A model generated the notes under the pieces. It was given only the letters and a program-made list of their open reading frames with translations, did no database searches and was not told where the DNA came from. Position numbers and translations under genes: made by a program. Shown piece by piece: positions 10,758 through 22,888 of a DNA stretch of 64,000 bases. Numbering within the stretch: the stretch's first letter is position 1; each line of letters opens with the position of its first letter. Source of the stretch: Geranomyces variabilis. Its lineage: Eukaryota > Chytridiomycota > Chytridiomycetes > Spizellomycetales > Powellomycetaceae. Where the stretch lies: contig JADGJP010000011.1 in NCBI GenBank assembly GCA_027603065.1, positions 549,457 to 613,456 on the forward strand. The letters are read 5' to 3'.

Positions 10758-13700
10758 TTAATCCGCCAACTTCATAGTGAAGAATGCGTTCTTGCTAAAC
10801 CACTCTGCGACCAAACCAAAGCGATCCTCGGTCGCTTCCAACTGTAAAGAGAACACGCGTGTCAGCGGCTGCGTGAAGAATGGGCGAGCGAAGTAGCCGG
10901 TCATACGTGAGGCTATACCTTATGTAAGAAGACGTCGTGGCGTCCAGCGCTTGCTTCTTGGCTGCGAACGAGATCCTGGATCATGCGGTGCTCGGGAGCG
11001 CAGCGAGGGCACTCGCGGTCGGCATCGCCTAAGCACCTGCAGGAGTTTTTCGCTTGAGTTACAGTTTTGCCGTTGTGCATGCTTCATTTCTTCCGTCCTT
11101 TACCTTTGATGATAAGAATGCTTGCACAAAAAATGTATCGTGGGCAATTCGAGAGGTTGTTTGCATAGCTCACACTTTGTGACCTGAAACACGACGGATC
11201 TGCAACGCAAGAAGTGCCATTAATATTTCTGATCGCATTTGCTTGTTTGCCGAGTGCGCCATGTCATACTTTGTTTGCAACTCCTCGACCTGCTCCTTCA
11301 TTCTCCGCGTTTCCTCGCGGTAGCTGTTGATGAGTTTTTGCGACTGGCGAAGTGCGTAGACTCGGTGTCAAGAGCAAATAGATCAGAAGAGCACCAGCGC
11401 GTTATCCTCACCTCGTCAATATTGCGCTTCTCAGCCTCAACTCGCCGAACAATGTAGTCTTTGACCATGCCGATTGTGACCGCCGGATTGCGAGCGAGAA
11501 TCTGGATTACTTGTAACGGTGGCAGCAGGTTCTTCTTGTCGATTTGCGCCAAAACCTGCAATAGCTCCACTTGCGGGTCGGGCCCACCAAGCCCAGTGCC
11601 TCGCCCAGCGAAAAACGCCAAGGACTGCGTCCAGAGGCTTGGATCCGCATCGCTGCGATAAACTCGCTGTTGAGTCTCCGCCGCTGCTTTGCTTGTACCA
11701 TGTCGGCTTCCTTACCCATATGTTTTGCACGTTGCGATGACTTTCGGAAAATCTTCTGCATCCATGTGTCGTTGCAGAATGTCTTTGTGCCTGCAAAACA
11801 GAACCTTGGCTGTTAGCAAAGTTTTCGCGCGGAGAAGCGAACACTATGAGCAATTCTTACAAAGACATGCGCTCATAAAGATAAAGAATGCCGGCACCGA
11901 ACTCTTGCATTTTGCACAAAACGAGAGCATGATTTATGTCGTAATTTGCCTGCAAATTGGCGTTAGATCTAACCGTTTTAGCGTCCGCACGACTGATAGC
12001 TGAGTGGGGCCATACGTTTTGATTTCGCAAAAGCTCCTCCGCATTCTTCTTCCATCGTCGCCGTGTCGGCTCGTCAACAGGACTTCGAACCTGCAGGCAC
12101 AGTTGCGTCAACATCATGACGGTTATGACGTCGATTGTGCGAGCAATGGTCACCTCATGTTCTGCACTGTCCAATGCGACCTGGCCACCACCGCCGAGGT
12201 ACAATTCCAGCAGTGTGTTGCACACTGCCCTTTTACTCGCCTCGTCGCGCTCCATGTCTTCCGGGTCAGCGGGCGTTTCCCCTGCTGGTTGTGATGCCTC
12301 AGCACCATCGCTGGTTGGCGTCTTTGATTGACCCTTGCCCTTGCCGCCAACAACAACTCCCCATCGTTTCTCCAAAAGACGTTCCATAAACTTGACGCAC
12401 CACTCGGTGCGATTCACATACAGGTGCAAAAACTCTTCGGGCCGGGCGGGTGCTTTGCCCGGCTCCACAGGTTCTGTGCACAGTTTGAGCAGCACGTCCG
12501 TCATCTCCGCGGGCACTTCCGTCACAAGCACATAGCCGTACCGCGAAAGCGCGCGAATGGCGTCGGTGGGCGGCAGCCGATCGAGGAAGCGGACAGTCTC
12601 TGCGTAGTGACGCAGATCTTCGATTTGAATGCGTAGGTACCAGTCGTTTTCTTGAAATTTCTTCGTCAAGTACAGCGCATGGCTGTAGTACCCGCCCTGC
12701 CTGCAGACGCGGATAGCCGTCTCGACGTCAAATTTAATTTCTTTGTCCGTTTTGATGAACTCGTCCAAACGCTTAACGTCCTTCAATTTCGTGTAGCAGT
12801 TGAGAAGCAGCGTAGTGTGGTCCGCGTTGGCCAGACCTTGCTCGTGCAAAGCTTGCAGGTATGATGTTAGGTTGTGAATACGTTGAGCGTCCAGAAACTT
12901 GCGAATAATATATGAAGGTTCCAGGTGTCCGATCGTTCGCAGATATTGCTGTATTGCTTGATCGTACTCGCTCTTTGAGTAGAGCCAGTCACCGTAGCGC
13001 TTGTGGATTTCAACCAATGTGCCGTAGTCATATTCGTTTGCGCCAGAGCTTTGCAAAGGCTGGGCGATGGTTGGCGAAGACGGACTGCTCGCGTCTGCCG
13101 ACGAAACGCTTTGGGTAGATGATACGAGATTGATAGCGAGGTTGTACATGTTTTTCTTGAACAAGATGTCCAGCTTCGTATCCATGTCCTTCTCTCGGAG
13201 TCGGTACATCTGGAAATAGGCTGTGTAAGTCAAGCGGAATGACAGAGCAAGCCCAGGCAAAAGGACACATACTTTGTGGTCAGCGGTTATGACAAAAAGC
13301 TCGCCCCACTCGCCAAGTACAGCCTTGATCGGCTGTGCTCTCATGCCCCCACCGCCAAAAGTTCCCGCATACGCGACGAACTTGTTTTTCAGATCGTATA
13401 TGGTCAAAACTGTTCCTGGCGAAGCTTCTAATGGCGCGGCTTCCACGACAGAGCTTTTCTCCTTGTCGACGTAGTCTGCCAAAGCTGAATGTGGTGCTGC
13501 AACGACGTCGATTGGCTCACGGGTAACAACGACTAAATAATTCCGAAACCACGCCATCGATGTCTTTTCGCCTAGTGTTGTGAACAACCAATCAATATCA
13601 CATCCAAAACTCATTGCAGACGAGCTTAAATACCTTCAATCGACGCGCAGGGACCGCGCCCATCCAAGCCGTAGAAATAGACGGCCTGTTGGCTCTTTGT

Positions 13701-14878
13701 CAGCTTTTGCGCCATCTGGCTATCACACAGTCAGCCCGTCAAAGCCCTCACCTCTTTCCGCCCAACAACGATTTCCTGGTGCGTTTCGTGCGCAGTCAGC
13801 AGAACCGTATCCATATCTCCACCGTGGTCTTCTAGAACTTGCTGATGCCGAACTCAGGATCAGTCGACGCCAGCTTTGGAACGCGTGAGGTCACACTAGA
13901 AAGCGAATTACTTTTGCGTCCTTGTTGGACGTGTCGCAGGTCAATATCCGCGCCAGCGTCACGATATACAGAACCGTTCGCTTGCCGTCTTCGTAGTATC
14001 CAAGACCTATGCAAAATAGAGTGGTGAATGACTGCGAATATAAGGGTTCTCTGCTACTGCGGTTCCAGTGTCAACCTGTGATGGTCTCGCTCCCTTCATG
14101 AATAATTTTGGATTTTGTGAAACGATCACGGCGCGATATGTCGCCACGGATCAGCATCACAACGCCGTTTTCCAGCCCGATGGCAACCTGCGTCATGTTC
14201 TCCAGCACGGCCAGCGCGGTGACCTGGAAAGTCACGGTCAGAACCGCGTTGGCGCATGGTATTGCCTCCGTCAGGCTTCCACTCACAGGAAAGACTTTTT
14301 GCCCATACTGAATCTTGCTGCTACGTTGGAGTGCCGGCGTGTTGGCGGTTTGATCTGGCTTGTCAAGATTCCAGACCTTGACAATGGGAATGCCGCTATC
14401 GTCTTCCTGCAAGCGACGGTTCCAGCTAGCTGCCTCTCCAGTCTGGCCTTGCGCGCCAATTTGAGTCATACCCCAACGGAAACAAGCTGATTCTTGTACT
14501 TCATGTGCCTCATGTGAGTCACTCGATGGTTGTGAGCTTGGAAGGAAAAGACCACAGCCATTGCGTGATTGAGGATAGTGATAAAGCCCGACGCATGTGG
14601 AAGCGGCAACCCAATAACGAGGGAGACAGTTAGACAAAGAGATCACGCTCTGACTGCCTGCGCCGCACTACATATCTCCAAAGAAGAGATGGCCGCGTCC
14701 ATGAGTGCTCGAGGTGATCTCCAGGTCCTATGTGAAGTGCTTTAGTTGGCGCTCGCGCGGTCCCTCTAAAAACGAAGACACATACCTCCAACCATTGCGG
14801 GGAGTTATCTGCGTCTGGCGATTCAGCGACCTGCTCGCGGTCGAAAAAGGTAAACTGCCTCCATTGTATTATGGTCAT
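10758..14878 (-). CDS. VPS11: VPS11, HOPS/CORVET core subunit with RING-H2 end
   Basis: Subunit of the HOPS and CORVET tethering complexes at endosomes and vacuole. The first exon (14786-14878) reads MTIIQWRQFTFFDREQV. A beta-propeller region follows with PIVKVWNLDKPDQT and GDISRRDRFTKSKIIHEG. The large exon below 13614 contains LFKKNMYNLAINL, YDQAIQQYLRTIGHLEPSY, IRKFLDAQRIHNLTSYLQ, ADHTTLLLNCYTKLKD and GYYSHALYL, the Vps11 solenoid. The 3' exons encode the C-terminal RING-H2 finger (CLGDADRECPRCAPEHRM) and the conserved end FGLVAEWFSKNAFF. Stop TAA is at 10758-10760. Several introns interrupt the 5' and 3' parts. It diverges from the Zn2Cys6 gene. Confidence 0.95.
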
Positions 14879-15357
14879 CGCTGTGCTGGTTGGCGCAGGA
14901 AAGTCGAATGCGTGGACAGCTGAGGGCTGCGGGCGGCGGGGAGAGAGACGTGACGTTCTGAAAGTTCATCAAGAGCACAGCCACCGGTGCCGCGGGGCCA
15001 GAACACGGAGAGGGGCGCAGTCGGTGTTGTTTTGGTGCGAGTCTCGCGCTCGCCCCGCGGGTCGCGGCAGCAGCCAGCAGCAACGTGAACAACCAACAAG
15101 CCAGCAGCACAAGGCCGAAGACGCAAAGGCGAAACCGGCAGAAACGTGCAGCCAGAAGCTGGGGCAGAAAGCAGCAAGCACCAGGCGTCCGCCATCCGTC
15201 TGCCCGTTCGTCGTCGCCGGCCTCGTCGTCAGTTGTCGGCTTTTCGCCTGCCTCGCTCCAAAACTATACCTCGCTCTCTCGTCGCCGTGACAGCAAACGC
15301 TCAAGTGCCTCCCGCTAACCCAAACGTGCCGCCAGATAGCTGAGGCTTCAACTCGCG
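14879..15357. other. Divergent intergenic region VPS11 / Zn2Cys6 factor
   Basis: 479 bp between two divergent start codons. No supported coding sequence was found. The region is GC-rich and CA/AG-rich with short purine runs. Overlapping ORFs on both strands have no recognisable family content. It probably holds both promoters and 5' UTRs. Confidence 0.5.
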
Positions 15358-18300
15358 ATGGCCGGCGATCCTCCACCAACCATTTCGCCAGCGTCGTCGT
15401 CTGGCTATCCGCCTGTCCAAGCCCCTCCGTACGAGATGCATATTCACCGTCAGGACATGCCCGTTCCAACAATTACCTATCACAACGTCCCGCTCAAGCG
15501 CTCTAGGTCTACGCGTGCCTGTGACACCTGCCGCCGCAAGCGAACAAAGTGCACGGGAGGTCAGCCTTGCGAGGGCTGCATGTCATTTGGCTTGCCCTGC
15601 TTGTACACTGCGCCGATAAAGAAACGCGGCCCGGCCAAGCGTCCCGCGCCTACCGCTGGCGCCGCCACCGCCACCGCCACTGCCAGCTCCGCTCATAACA
15701 CTTCCTCTGCCGCTTCCGTTCCTCCGCAGTCGAAAACTCAGACGACTCTGGGCCAACGTCTCAAGACCGTTGAATCGCTTCTGAGCGGATTGATACATGG
15801 AGCGCCGATCGCGATGCCGCCCGACGCTTCTGGCAGCCGTCCGCGCGCCTCGTCCGAGGCGTCACTTCCCGCTGGCTCGCGATCGGCAAGTGCAGGCACA
15901 CAGGAGGTCTACACTGATGATGATGATGACGAGTATGAGACGGAAGACGAGGCAATGGAAGTCGAAGACGCCGGTGGCTTTAATGGAATCGCGTTGGCAG
16001 TCCATCGCCCGCGCGGCAGGGCAGTGGACCCGGCAGATGGGTCGTTGACGGAGGGTGAAGTCGCTCCGACATTCTGCCAGGTCCCTTGGCGTCAGGGCGT
16101 CACCGTGACCGATCCGGAAAGCGGGGTGCTTGTTCGTAAATTGTCTCTCAACGATCCGTCAGTCATCGCCCATCGCTTTAACAACAACGCCGGAAACATT
16201 ACCATTGTCGAAGATGTCGTCACCGACACGGTTCTTTTCTATGGCAGCACAGTCACATCCAACACCTCAGCTTTCCGTCAGAGCCCGCGTTTCGCCGACG
16301 GCATCATGTCAATCGCTTTGCGGTCTGACGTGCAGCCTGCCAATCCGTCGATCTCCCACGATTCACCTCCGTGCTCTCCAGACCTGGTGCACCATCTTGT
16401 TTCACTCTACTTCACTCATATTCACCCATATTTTCCCATGATCGATCGCAAGTCTTTTACTCGCCAACTGAAAGAGAACCAAACTGAGGTGTGTTGACAA
16501 ATGTTAAATCTTGAACGACCTTGTTGCGTGTGTTAACCAGCATGATTTTTACGCAGCATTTTTCGCTGTTGCTCAACAGCATGTGCGCTCTAGTCACGCA
16601 GCAAACGCGGTCGCTTCACGCATGGGGCATCTCCAGTACAGCAGAGCTTCATCGCGCGTTCTTTGAGCGCGCTCGTGCGTTACTGGGAAAACAATTTGAC
16701 TGGCCGCACATCAATAATGTGCAAGCTCTGTTGCTGCTTACGCTTGTCGGCGCCGGCACCAACACTAACGCTGCGAGTTATCAGTACATTGGTATTCCCA
16801 GGCGTTCTTGCTTGTCTCAAAGCCCACCTTATATCTAACAGTATTTAATTCGCCACGCGCAGGAATTGCCCACCGCCATGCTGTGGAACTTGGCATGCAT
16901 CGGAATCTGGAAAGGCTGAATCATCCAGGCTTGGACGACGCTATGAAGGAGCAGATGCGCGCCACTTGGTTCTGCCTGTACATCCTGGATCGGTATATTG
17001 GGGTTCACCAAGGCCGGCCGTTTGCTATCAATGACGACGGTAAGTCTTGCGCGAACCTCACATCACCACCGCAAGAGCTTACGGGTTATTGCTTTTGCTG
17101 TGACCGTATCCAGATTGGGATACTCCGTTGCCACGTCAAGAAGAAACCGGTGATGTCTCTCGCATGATTCGCCATGTCGCGCTATGCTCGATTCTCGGCC
17201 AGATCGCCAACTACGTCAATCGACCGTCCGGCCGGCGCCGGACACGCGCGTCTCGTGATCAATGGGTGCGGGAAATGGATGAAGAGCTGTGCTCGTGGCG
17301 CTCTCTTCTCCCACCGGACCTCCAGGCGGAACCAACCAGAGATCCTGGGTCCTGGTCATTCCACCACCACCTTCACGCCATGTATCACACAGCAGTCATT
17401 CTGCTTTACCGCATCGCAACGGGCCGGTTCGGTGGCGTCTGCGTTGCCAGCGCGGTTGCGATCCGAAAGGTGCTCGAGGCTTTGCCCAACTCGCCTGGCA
17501 TGCAATCGCTGGGTGTCGCGCAGCCCGATTACGTCTTCGTCATGCCAATTGTGGTGTACTCTGGGCTGACTGCGGCTACCATGTTCCTCGACATGGTGCT
17601 AGAGCCGCATGTTGGGCCGGGTGGGCGGCGGTCGTCTCACGGCAACCGCCGTAAACGATCGAAATCAGGCGAAGACGGGATCAAGGCCGAGCTAGCCGCC
17701 GGCCAACGCCGAGTCGATGCGGCTCAGGAACTGCGGCGGAGTCTGGTCGCATTTGAAAAGCTGAAGGAGGTCTCACAGTTTTCCGTGTACTATGGCCAGC
17801 TGATTGCCGAGTGCATGAAAGGAGCTGGGCTGGCAATGAAGGCCGGTGCAAACGGAGCATCTGGGGACTCATCCACGCAAGCGAGAAATGCCGCTGCAGC
17901 GTCCTCAAGTATGCCGTCGTCTGCCTCCGCTGGCCCTTCCTCTGCTCCAACGGCTGGTGTCCAGCACGATGGCATGCCGCGCATCGACAAACTCGTGTTG
18001 ATACCTGACAACGCTGCGGCGGTCGCAGGCCGCCCACCGTATTTGTATAACGGGACTACCCCGTCGGTTGGCCCAGGGGCCTTTTCCTTTGCACCTCAGC
18101 CGGGCCTGCAGGCCCAAACGGCCACATCCGCAGACCACCTTGGGTACGTTCCGCAGCATCAGCATCAGCAACATCAACATCAACAACAGCAGCCGACACA
18201 CAGCGGTGGCGGAAAATTTGCATCTAACAACAGCAACCCCACTCCGATGTTTTCCGGACCACCGCCGCCAGGCAGTGGGCCTCAGCAGCATCACAACCCC

Positions 18301-18672
18301 GCGCTTCCGCCAGGCCCATACTTTGCCGACTCGATCTTTTCTGAGCTTCTAAATCCGTTCTTCGACCCTGAGGCGACGTGGTGGGGTGACTTTGGTCTCG
18401 ACGCGGCAGGAGCTGGCGCGCCCGGCTCGGCTGGACCAGGCTCGGCGTCTTCGGTGGGATCTTCGTCGGCTTCGTTGAACGCGGAGAGCTTGAATCGGCA
18501 CCACGGGCCACCACTATCCGGTGGGGTGCCTGGCGTGCACGCCCACCTTCACTCTCAACAGCAACAGCAGCACCAGCAACAATCGCAACAGCCTTCGGAA
18601 GGCGGCAGCTATTACTCCATGTCGGCCTCACCGCCGCCGATGGGACCGCCGTCCGGGTCGTCTCCCGCGTGA
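15358..18672 (+). CDS. Zn2Cys6 fungal transcription factor
   Basis: Four exons (15358-16488, 16557-16791, 16863-17039, 17114-18672) join in frame to 1033 residues. The N-terminal binuclear cluster is complete, with spacing C-X2-C-X6-C-X5-C-X2-C-X6-C starting CDTCRRKRTKC near residue 55, followed by a basic linker. Residues about 290-600 form the fungal-specific transcription factor domain: LVHHLVSLYFTHIHPYFPMI, AVELGMHRNLERL, and WFCLYILDRYIG with FAINDDDWDTPLP across the third junction. The C-terminal third is low-complexity, with His/Gln stretches coded by CAGCAT/CAACAT (about 18155-18200), Pro- and Gly-rich tracts and another Gln run near 18560, typical of activation regions. Target genes cannot be told from sequence. 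This class is almost restricted to fungi and is the clearest lineage marker here. Confidence 0.95.
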
Positions 18673-18855
18673 GCCTGCAAAAAGACTAGGGCGTATATGC
18701 GGCCCCCCACATCTTATGATGCAAACAATGGTCATCCACCAATTTGAAGCGTCCTGCGATTCTTTTCTATTGAATCCTCAACATTGTTTTGTATTTTTTT
18801 TTGGCCTTTCAGATAGGCGGTTGCGCAAATCATATCTACCATTCCTTGAGCAAAT

Positions 18856-20251
18856 TTAAATTCCTTTCACAGCAACCACGTCGCGAGTCTGCGGCCACTG
18901 CGACGGTTGCGCGCGCATGGCGTCGTTTCCTGTAATGATGTTATATCCGCTTGACCTTGCCTGCGGAACGACAATAGTAAAAAGGATCAGTATTTTTGAT
19001 CAAGAAAACAGCCACAGAATCTTTTATATGCGGGCTCACATTCGCTACAGCATCCATATGCTGGAATGTCTCAATAACCGCTCGGCAGCCTTCCTTGTAA
19101 CCCGAGTATGGCTCCCCGTACAATGGGTATCCTACAAGAAAGACATGGGCCCGTTTTAATCATTGAAAACAGACAAGCATTTCGCCGGAACCCAATGTCT
19201 CACCAGTGATTATATCATATCGAGGACGATTTTCTCCATACCCGACCCTGGCGGGCGGTCCAGCGCGGAAGCCCTTCTCGGATGGTTGCGCAGTGTATGC
19301 GGCTGACGATGCATTCGCAGCGGCGTTTTTGTTGTTGTTGCCGCTGTTAATGTTGCTGTTGCTGTCACCGTTACTGTTACTGTTACTGTTACTGTTACTG
19401 TTACTGTTACTGTTGCTGGTGAGCGCAGGAGCAGCGGGCCGGATTGGCCCAAGGACGGCTGCAGCATTGTATGGCTGAATCATGCCTGGCAGGATGAGCG
19501 ATGTTTGGTATTGTGGCACGGCTTTAGGAGGCGTAGAGGCTTTTAACTGGTGTGCTGCTGCTGCCGGAGCGGATGCGGCGTCGGTCGTCGATCCGGTCGC
19601 ATGCGGAGGAGATTGAGCCTACGAGGTCCAGGTTAGTAGACCGCTCAATAGCTCTGCCACGGTCCCAGGCCTTGAAAACCTTTTTCGACCCATCCAGGGG
19701 CGGAAGCACAACTTCTTTTCCCCGCCTATACTCGCTCATGCCTCGCACAACGACGCCCGGCGCCGCGAGTTTCTTGCCCGTGCGTGTAGCAAGCACAGCC
19801 GCCGCACCAGCCTTGCAAGCCTTATCATGCATCAGATGACTGCGTCCTCTCTTCTCCAGAAGGGTTGATCCCTGCCCTTTGCTGTTGATGCCACTGAGCC
19901 GGTGGCCTGCGCCTTTGCCTCCCAATAACGCAGCAGGGGTCTTGGAGTGTGAGTACTTTTCTTTGTACTCGGTGAGAAAGGGCTTGTACGCCGATGGGCC
20001 GGCGACAATTCCTCGGGAGTGCATTTCACTTTTGGTGTAGCAAGCTCTGGAAGCGTAGCGGGAAAAGGACAAACGGAAGGTGATGGGACAGGATGAGACG
20101 ACCTGTCAGAAAAGGACTGAGCATGATGACCTAAGCTGAATGTCCGACCGGGTGAGTCATGTTGGCTCGAACACCTACTTGTTGCGAAAGACCGCTTGTC
20201 AATATGACGGATGGGATTGGCATGATTGAAGCCGATAAGGGAAAACGGCAT
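18856..20251 (-). CDS. Unrecognised protein with repeated IITG motifs
   Basis: Proposed five-exon gene: 20251-20179, 20044-19680, 19618-19204, 19131-19040, 18960-18856. Together they join exactly in frame to 349 residues. The N-terminus is MPFSLIGFNHANPIRHIDKR. A basic middle region (SAYKPFLTEYKEKYSHSKTP, GGKGAGHRLSGINSKGQG) is followed by an Ala/Pro-rich stretch and an (Asn-Ser)n run coded by a hexanucleotide repeat. The C-terminus carries RYDIITG and, 37 residues on, GYNIITG, and ends VVAVKGI. The intron before the third exon has a consensus TACTAAC branch site, but its donor (GTTTTC) is weak; the acceptor of the second exon (CCAGAG) is also unusual. I do not recognise the family. Short Tyr/Gly/Pro motifs and a basic charge resemble ciliary microtubule-associated small proteins, but this is only a guess. 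Confidence 0.5.
19371..19412. repeat. TTACTG hexanucleotide microsatellite (x7)
   Basis: Seven perfect copies of TTACTG on the plus strand, flanked by imperfect copies (about 19350-19420). On the minus strand it codes an alternating Ser-Asn run in the IITG-motif protein, so length changes would keep the reading frame. Confidence 0.95.
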
Positions 20252-20815
20252 GTTGAATAGAGAGCTTTCGGCGTAACCAAGTTTTGCGACTTGTATGACT
20301 GGAGCGTTTGGAGGTATGACTCTGTCAAGATGCGGTAAGGCAATGCATCTTCTGGAATTGGCCAAGAAAATCAGTTTCGTTTGTTTGTACCAGCTGTCTA
20401 CTCTGCAACAGATAGCTCGACTGCTGTCAGAGTTGTTGGCGGCAATCCCTTCCTCTGTCACAATGAAGGTGTCACAAAAAGCCGCCCTTCACACGCACAC
20501 CTCCTCCCTTCACATGAGCCAAAGCACATAGCATAGCAGTTTCGTCGGCCTCGGTATGCAAGCCAAAACTATGCTGACGCCGCTCGTTTGCGTTGGCCGA
20601 ATCTGCAACTGATGAACGGGACACAGCTGTCCGGGCGATCGCTAGAGCGTGCTGAGTCAGCGCTGGCGTAAGCACGATTATTCCTCCGACGAGAGAAATC
20701 TTCGCTTGACCGAAAACCTCCATCCCCACCTAAATCCCCGCAAGCTCGCCGACGCACATATCCACAGCGTCAAGCTGCTGCATCCCCACACTCTCACTCC
20801 ACACCCCGCACAGAC
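20252..20815. other. Divergent intergenic region IITG gene / TIM23
   Basis: 564 bp between divergent starts. No convincing coding sequence was found; overlapping ORFs on both strands lack family content and a consistent splice model. Pyrimidine-rich and CA-rich sequence just before 20816 fits a TIM23 5' UTR. Confidence 0.45.
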
Positions 20816-21713
20816 ATGTCTTCCTGGTTCGGCTTTGGCGGCAAGAAGGACGCCCCGGCCACAGAGTCGCCGTCCGCCGGCTCTGCATTCACCGCCGACA
20901 CCAACACAACCTCGTACCAACAACCCTCTGAGCAATCTCAAAAACCTATCACCGTCTCCGATATGTTTGCCGACCTCCACGGTAACCCTGCGCACCTCGC
21001 CTCCGCGCGGGAAAAGCTCGCTCCCGCACTGCCGTCACACGACGACGTCGAACTCCTCTACCTTTCCGACAACCCGTTCGGCCTGCCCGGCCAGGCGCCG
21101 CCAACTGGCACGTTTGGCCCGCTGCCCATGCGAACAAAATCCGACAAGCTGCTGTATGGCGTTGGCACGGCTTACCTTGGTGGCCTGGTGTTTGGTGGTG
21201 GTTATGGTGCTTTGAGGGGTCTGCGGACGGCGCAGGTGCCAAACATGAAGGTCCGGATGAACAACATTCTTAACCAGACCACACGCTACGGTCCGTGGGC
21301 CGCCAACTCGATGGGGGTGCTGAGTAAGTACCTTTGTTTTGAAAGCTGGATAAATCAAGAGCAGCTCAATATCTAACCTCCGGCTTTTCTTTCTACTTTA
21401 GCCTTGGGATGGGCTATGCTGGACAGCGGGCTTGAAGTTGCACGCGGCGAGTCAGACTACTACAACCACATTGGCGCCGCATTCGCAAGCGGCATGATTT
21501 TCAAGTGCACCGGTACGTCTTGCGGTGATTTGCACATGCCGATACACTCTTGACTCACCTCTTGTTCTTTTCATTGTAGCCGGCTTGCGCCCAGCAGTGC
21601 TGATGGGCACTATGTTTGCGGGCGTCATTGGAGCATACGGCATCTGGGATAGGTTCCGGGAAGACGGTCTTAAGCTGCCATCAGTTAACCGGCCGCAATC
21701 CGCATCCGCCTAG
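20816..21713 (+). CDS. TIM23: TIM23 mitochondrial inner-membrane translocase subunit
   Basis: Three exons (20816-21323, 21402-21512, 21580-21713) join in frame to 250 residues. Tim23 forms the presequence translocase with Tim17 and Tim50. The N-terminal intermembrane-space segment is hydrophilic and Ser/Gln-rich (MSSWFGFGGKKDAP). The C-terminal half holds the four-helix Tim17/Tim23/Tim22 domain: LLYGVGTAYLGGLVFGGGYG, then ARGESDYYNHIGAAFASGMI and LRPAVLMGTMFAGVIGAYG. The motif DRFREDG close to the end is usual for Tim23. All three splice junctions are canonical. Confidence 0.95.
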
Positions 21714-22115
21714 GGCGCATTTTCATGTCACTTTTAAGTATCTCCGTCACACGTTCGGTCTTTCCTCGTGCGCTACGGAGTAAAAAGGCACTTCTGTTGA
21801 GCATAAATACGTTGAGTCTGGTTACAAGCATTTATTTAGAAACCCTAGGAGGGTTGTATATGTAGGGCGAGCGGGGCGGGGGGAAGGCGAGGAGTAGGGG
21901 ATTCCCAATGAAGAACGGAACCGTTACAATAAAGCAAGATGAAAAACTCTAAACAATATTGGCCATATATGACGTTCGGTACCTACTGTGCAGTAAGGGT
22001 GATGAAGTTGTTGCAAAAAACTATGCCACGAATATGTTTCGCTCTTGGGTACGATATTGCGAATAACATCGGCGACGAATCGAAGCTGGACTGTCTTTGG
22101 ATCGGCGCATCATCC

Positions 22116-22630
22116 CTAACCCAATGAAAGAAGCTCGACGCAGCCTGATACGCGGGCGCCGTAAGGGTTGGGGTTCAATGAAATACACACTGTCATCGTC
22201 CAGTAGCGCCAGGTCAATAGTGTAGTTGCCTTCGAGAAACAAATATCAACCTATGGTACTGGCTGGCTTGAATGATAACAGACTTGGACGTCACAGAGAA
22301 CGCGATGAACAGATCAGCACCCAAAAGCAGTCATGATCTGCTCGTAGCGATCAATGACCAGAGTTTCCTGACGACAAACAAGCGGTGCGCAGGCTGCGGT
22401 GGCGTGCAAGTAGATCACGTACAACTTCCACCGCATTGTCTTCGAGATCTTTGCGATCAGCGTAGTGTAGAGTGTTCTTGCAACGAGTTATGACTGGGTC
22501 GTCTTAGCGGGAGCCTCCTCAGTTACTTCGACCGACGAGTCAGCATTCACCGCGGCAGCAACTTCCTGAGGCTGGAAACTCTGGTCATTGATCGCAACGA
22601 GCAGATTATGACTGCTTTTGGGTGCTGATC
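22116..22630 (-). pseudogene. Decayed gene fragment(s), perhaps an ATP-grasp/D123-like relic
   Basis: Two protein-like stretches remain on the minus strand. One (22488-22630) has no start codon and reads SAPKSSHNLLVAINDQSF, then an acidic tail ending KTTQS. The second (about 22239 down to 22116) reads GNYTIDLALLDDDSVYFIEP. It then needs a frame change to continue NPYGARVSG, and another for YQAASSFFHWVRDD, which also reads slightly beyond 22116. The run 'IDLALL..D.VYFIEPNPYG...ASSFFHW' recalls the C-terminal core of D123/ATP-grasp-like proteins. No start, no continuous frame and no clear splice sites join the parts. I regard it as a relic, with modest confidence. A sequencing error could explain a single frameshift but not the missing start. 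Confidence 0.4.
22312..22630. repeat. 57-bp inverted repeat, 205-bp spacer
   Basis: The arm 22312-22368 is the reverse complement of 22574-22630 at 55 of 57 positions. The two differences lie at ATGATC/ATAATC and GTAGC/GTTGC. The arms end abruptly, and no flanking target duplication was noticed. Each arm can be read as SAPKSSH[DN]LLVAINDQSF on opposite strands, so one arm seems to be an inverted copy of a once-coding piece. A transcript across it could fold into a long hairpin. Confidence 0.92.
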
Positions 22631-22888
22631 AATAATTGGGCGGCTATGTTTGTCTTTCTCTTTAATACATCACAATTGCATTTCACTGCCCACAGCTCGC
22701 CCTTGTCTCACGCACTGGCATTCTGGTTTTATTTTCTCAACTTTTTATATACATCAGAAAATGCACATTTCAGCAAAAGTAGGAATAAAAAATAAAGCAA
22801 ATATGAGGTTTTGTTGTTTCTAGTGGATTCGCGGAAGGGAAGTTCGGTCTTGTAGAAGATTTCTCGCTTCCCGTCGCATATCGTCCTT

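Larger units (their letters stand above)
21714..22888. other. Gene-poor stretch after TIM23
   Basis: Holds the TIM23 3' flank, a G-rich patch (about 21865-21900), the decayed fragments and inverted repeat described separately, and an AT-rich flank before the stop of the next minus-strand gene. No intact gene was found. Confidence 0.5.

Noticed and set aside
19206-19478. Leu-rich plus-strand ORF that looks like a membrane helix
   Set aside because: It is the antisense reading of the TTACTG microsatellite.
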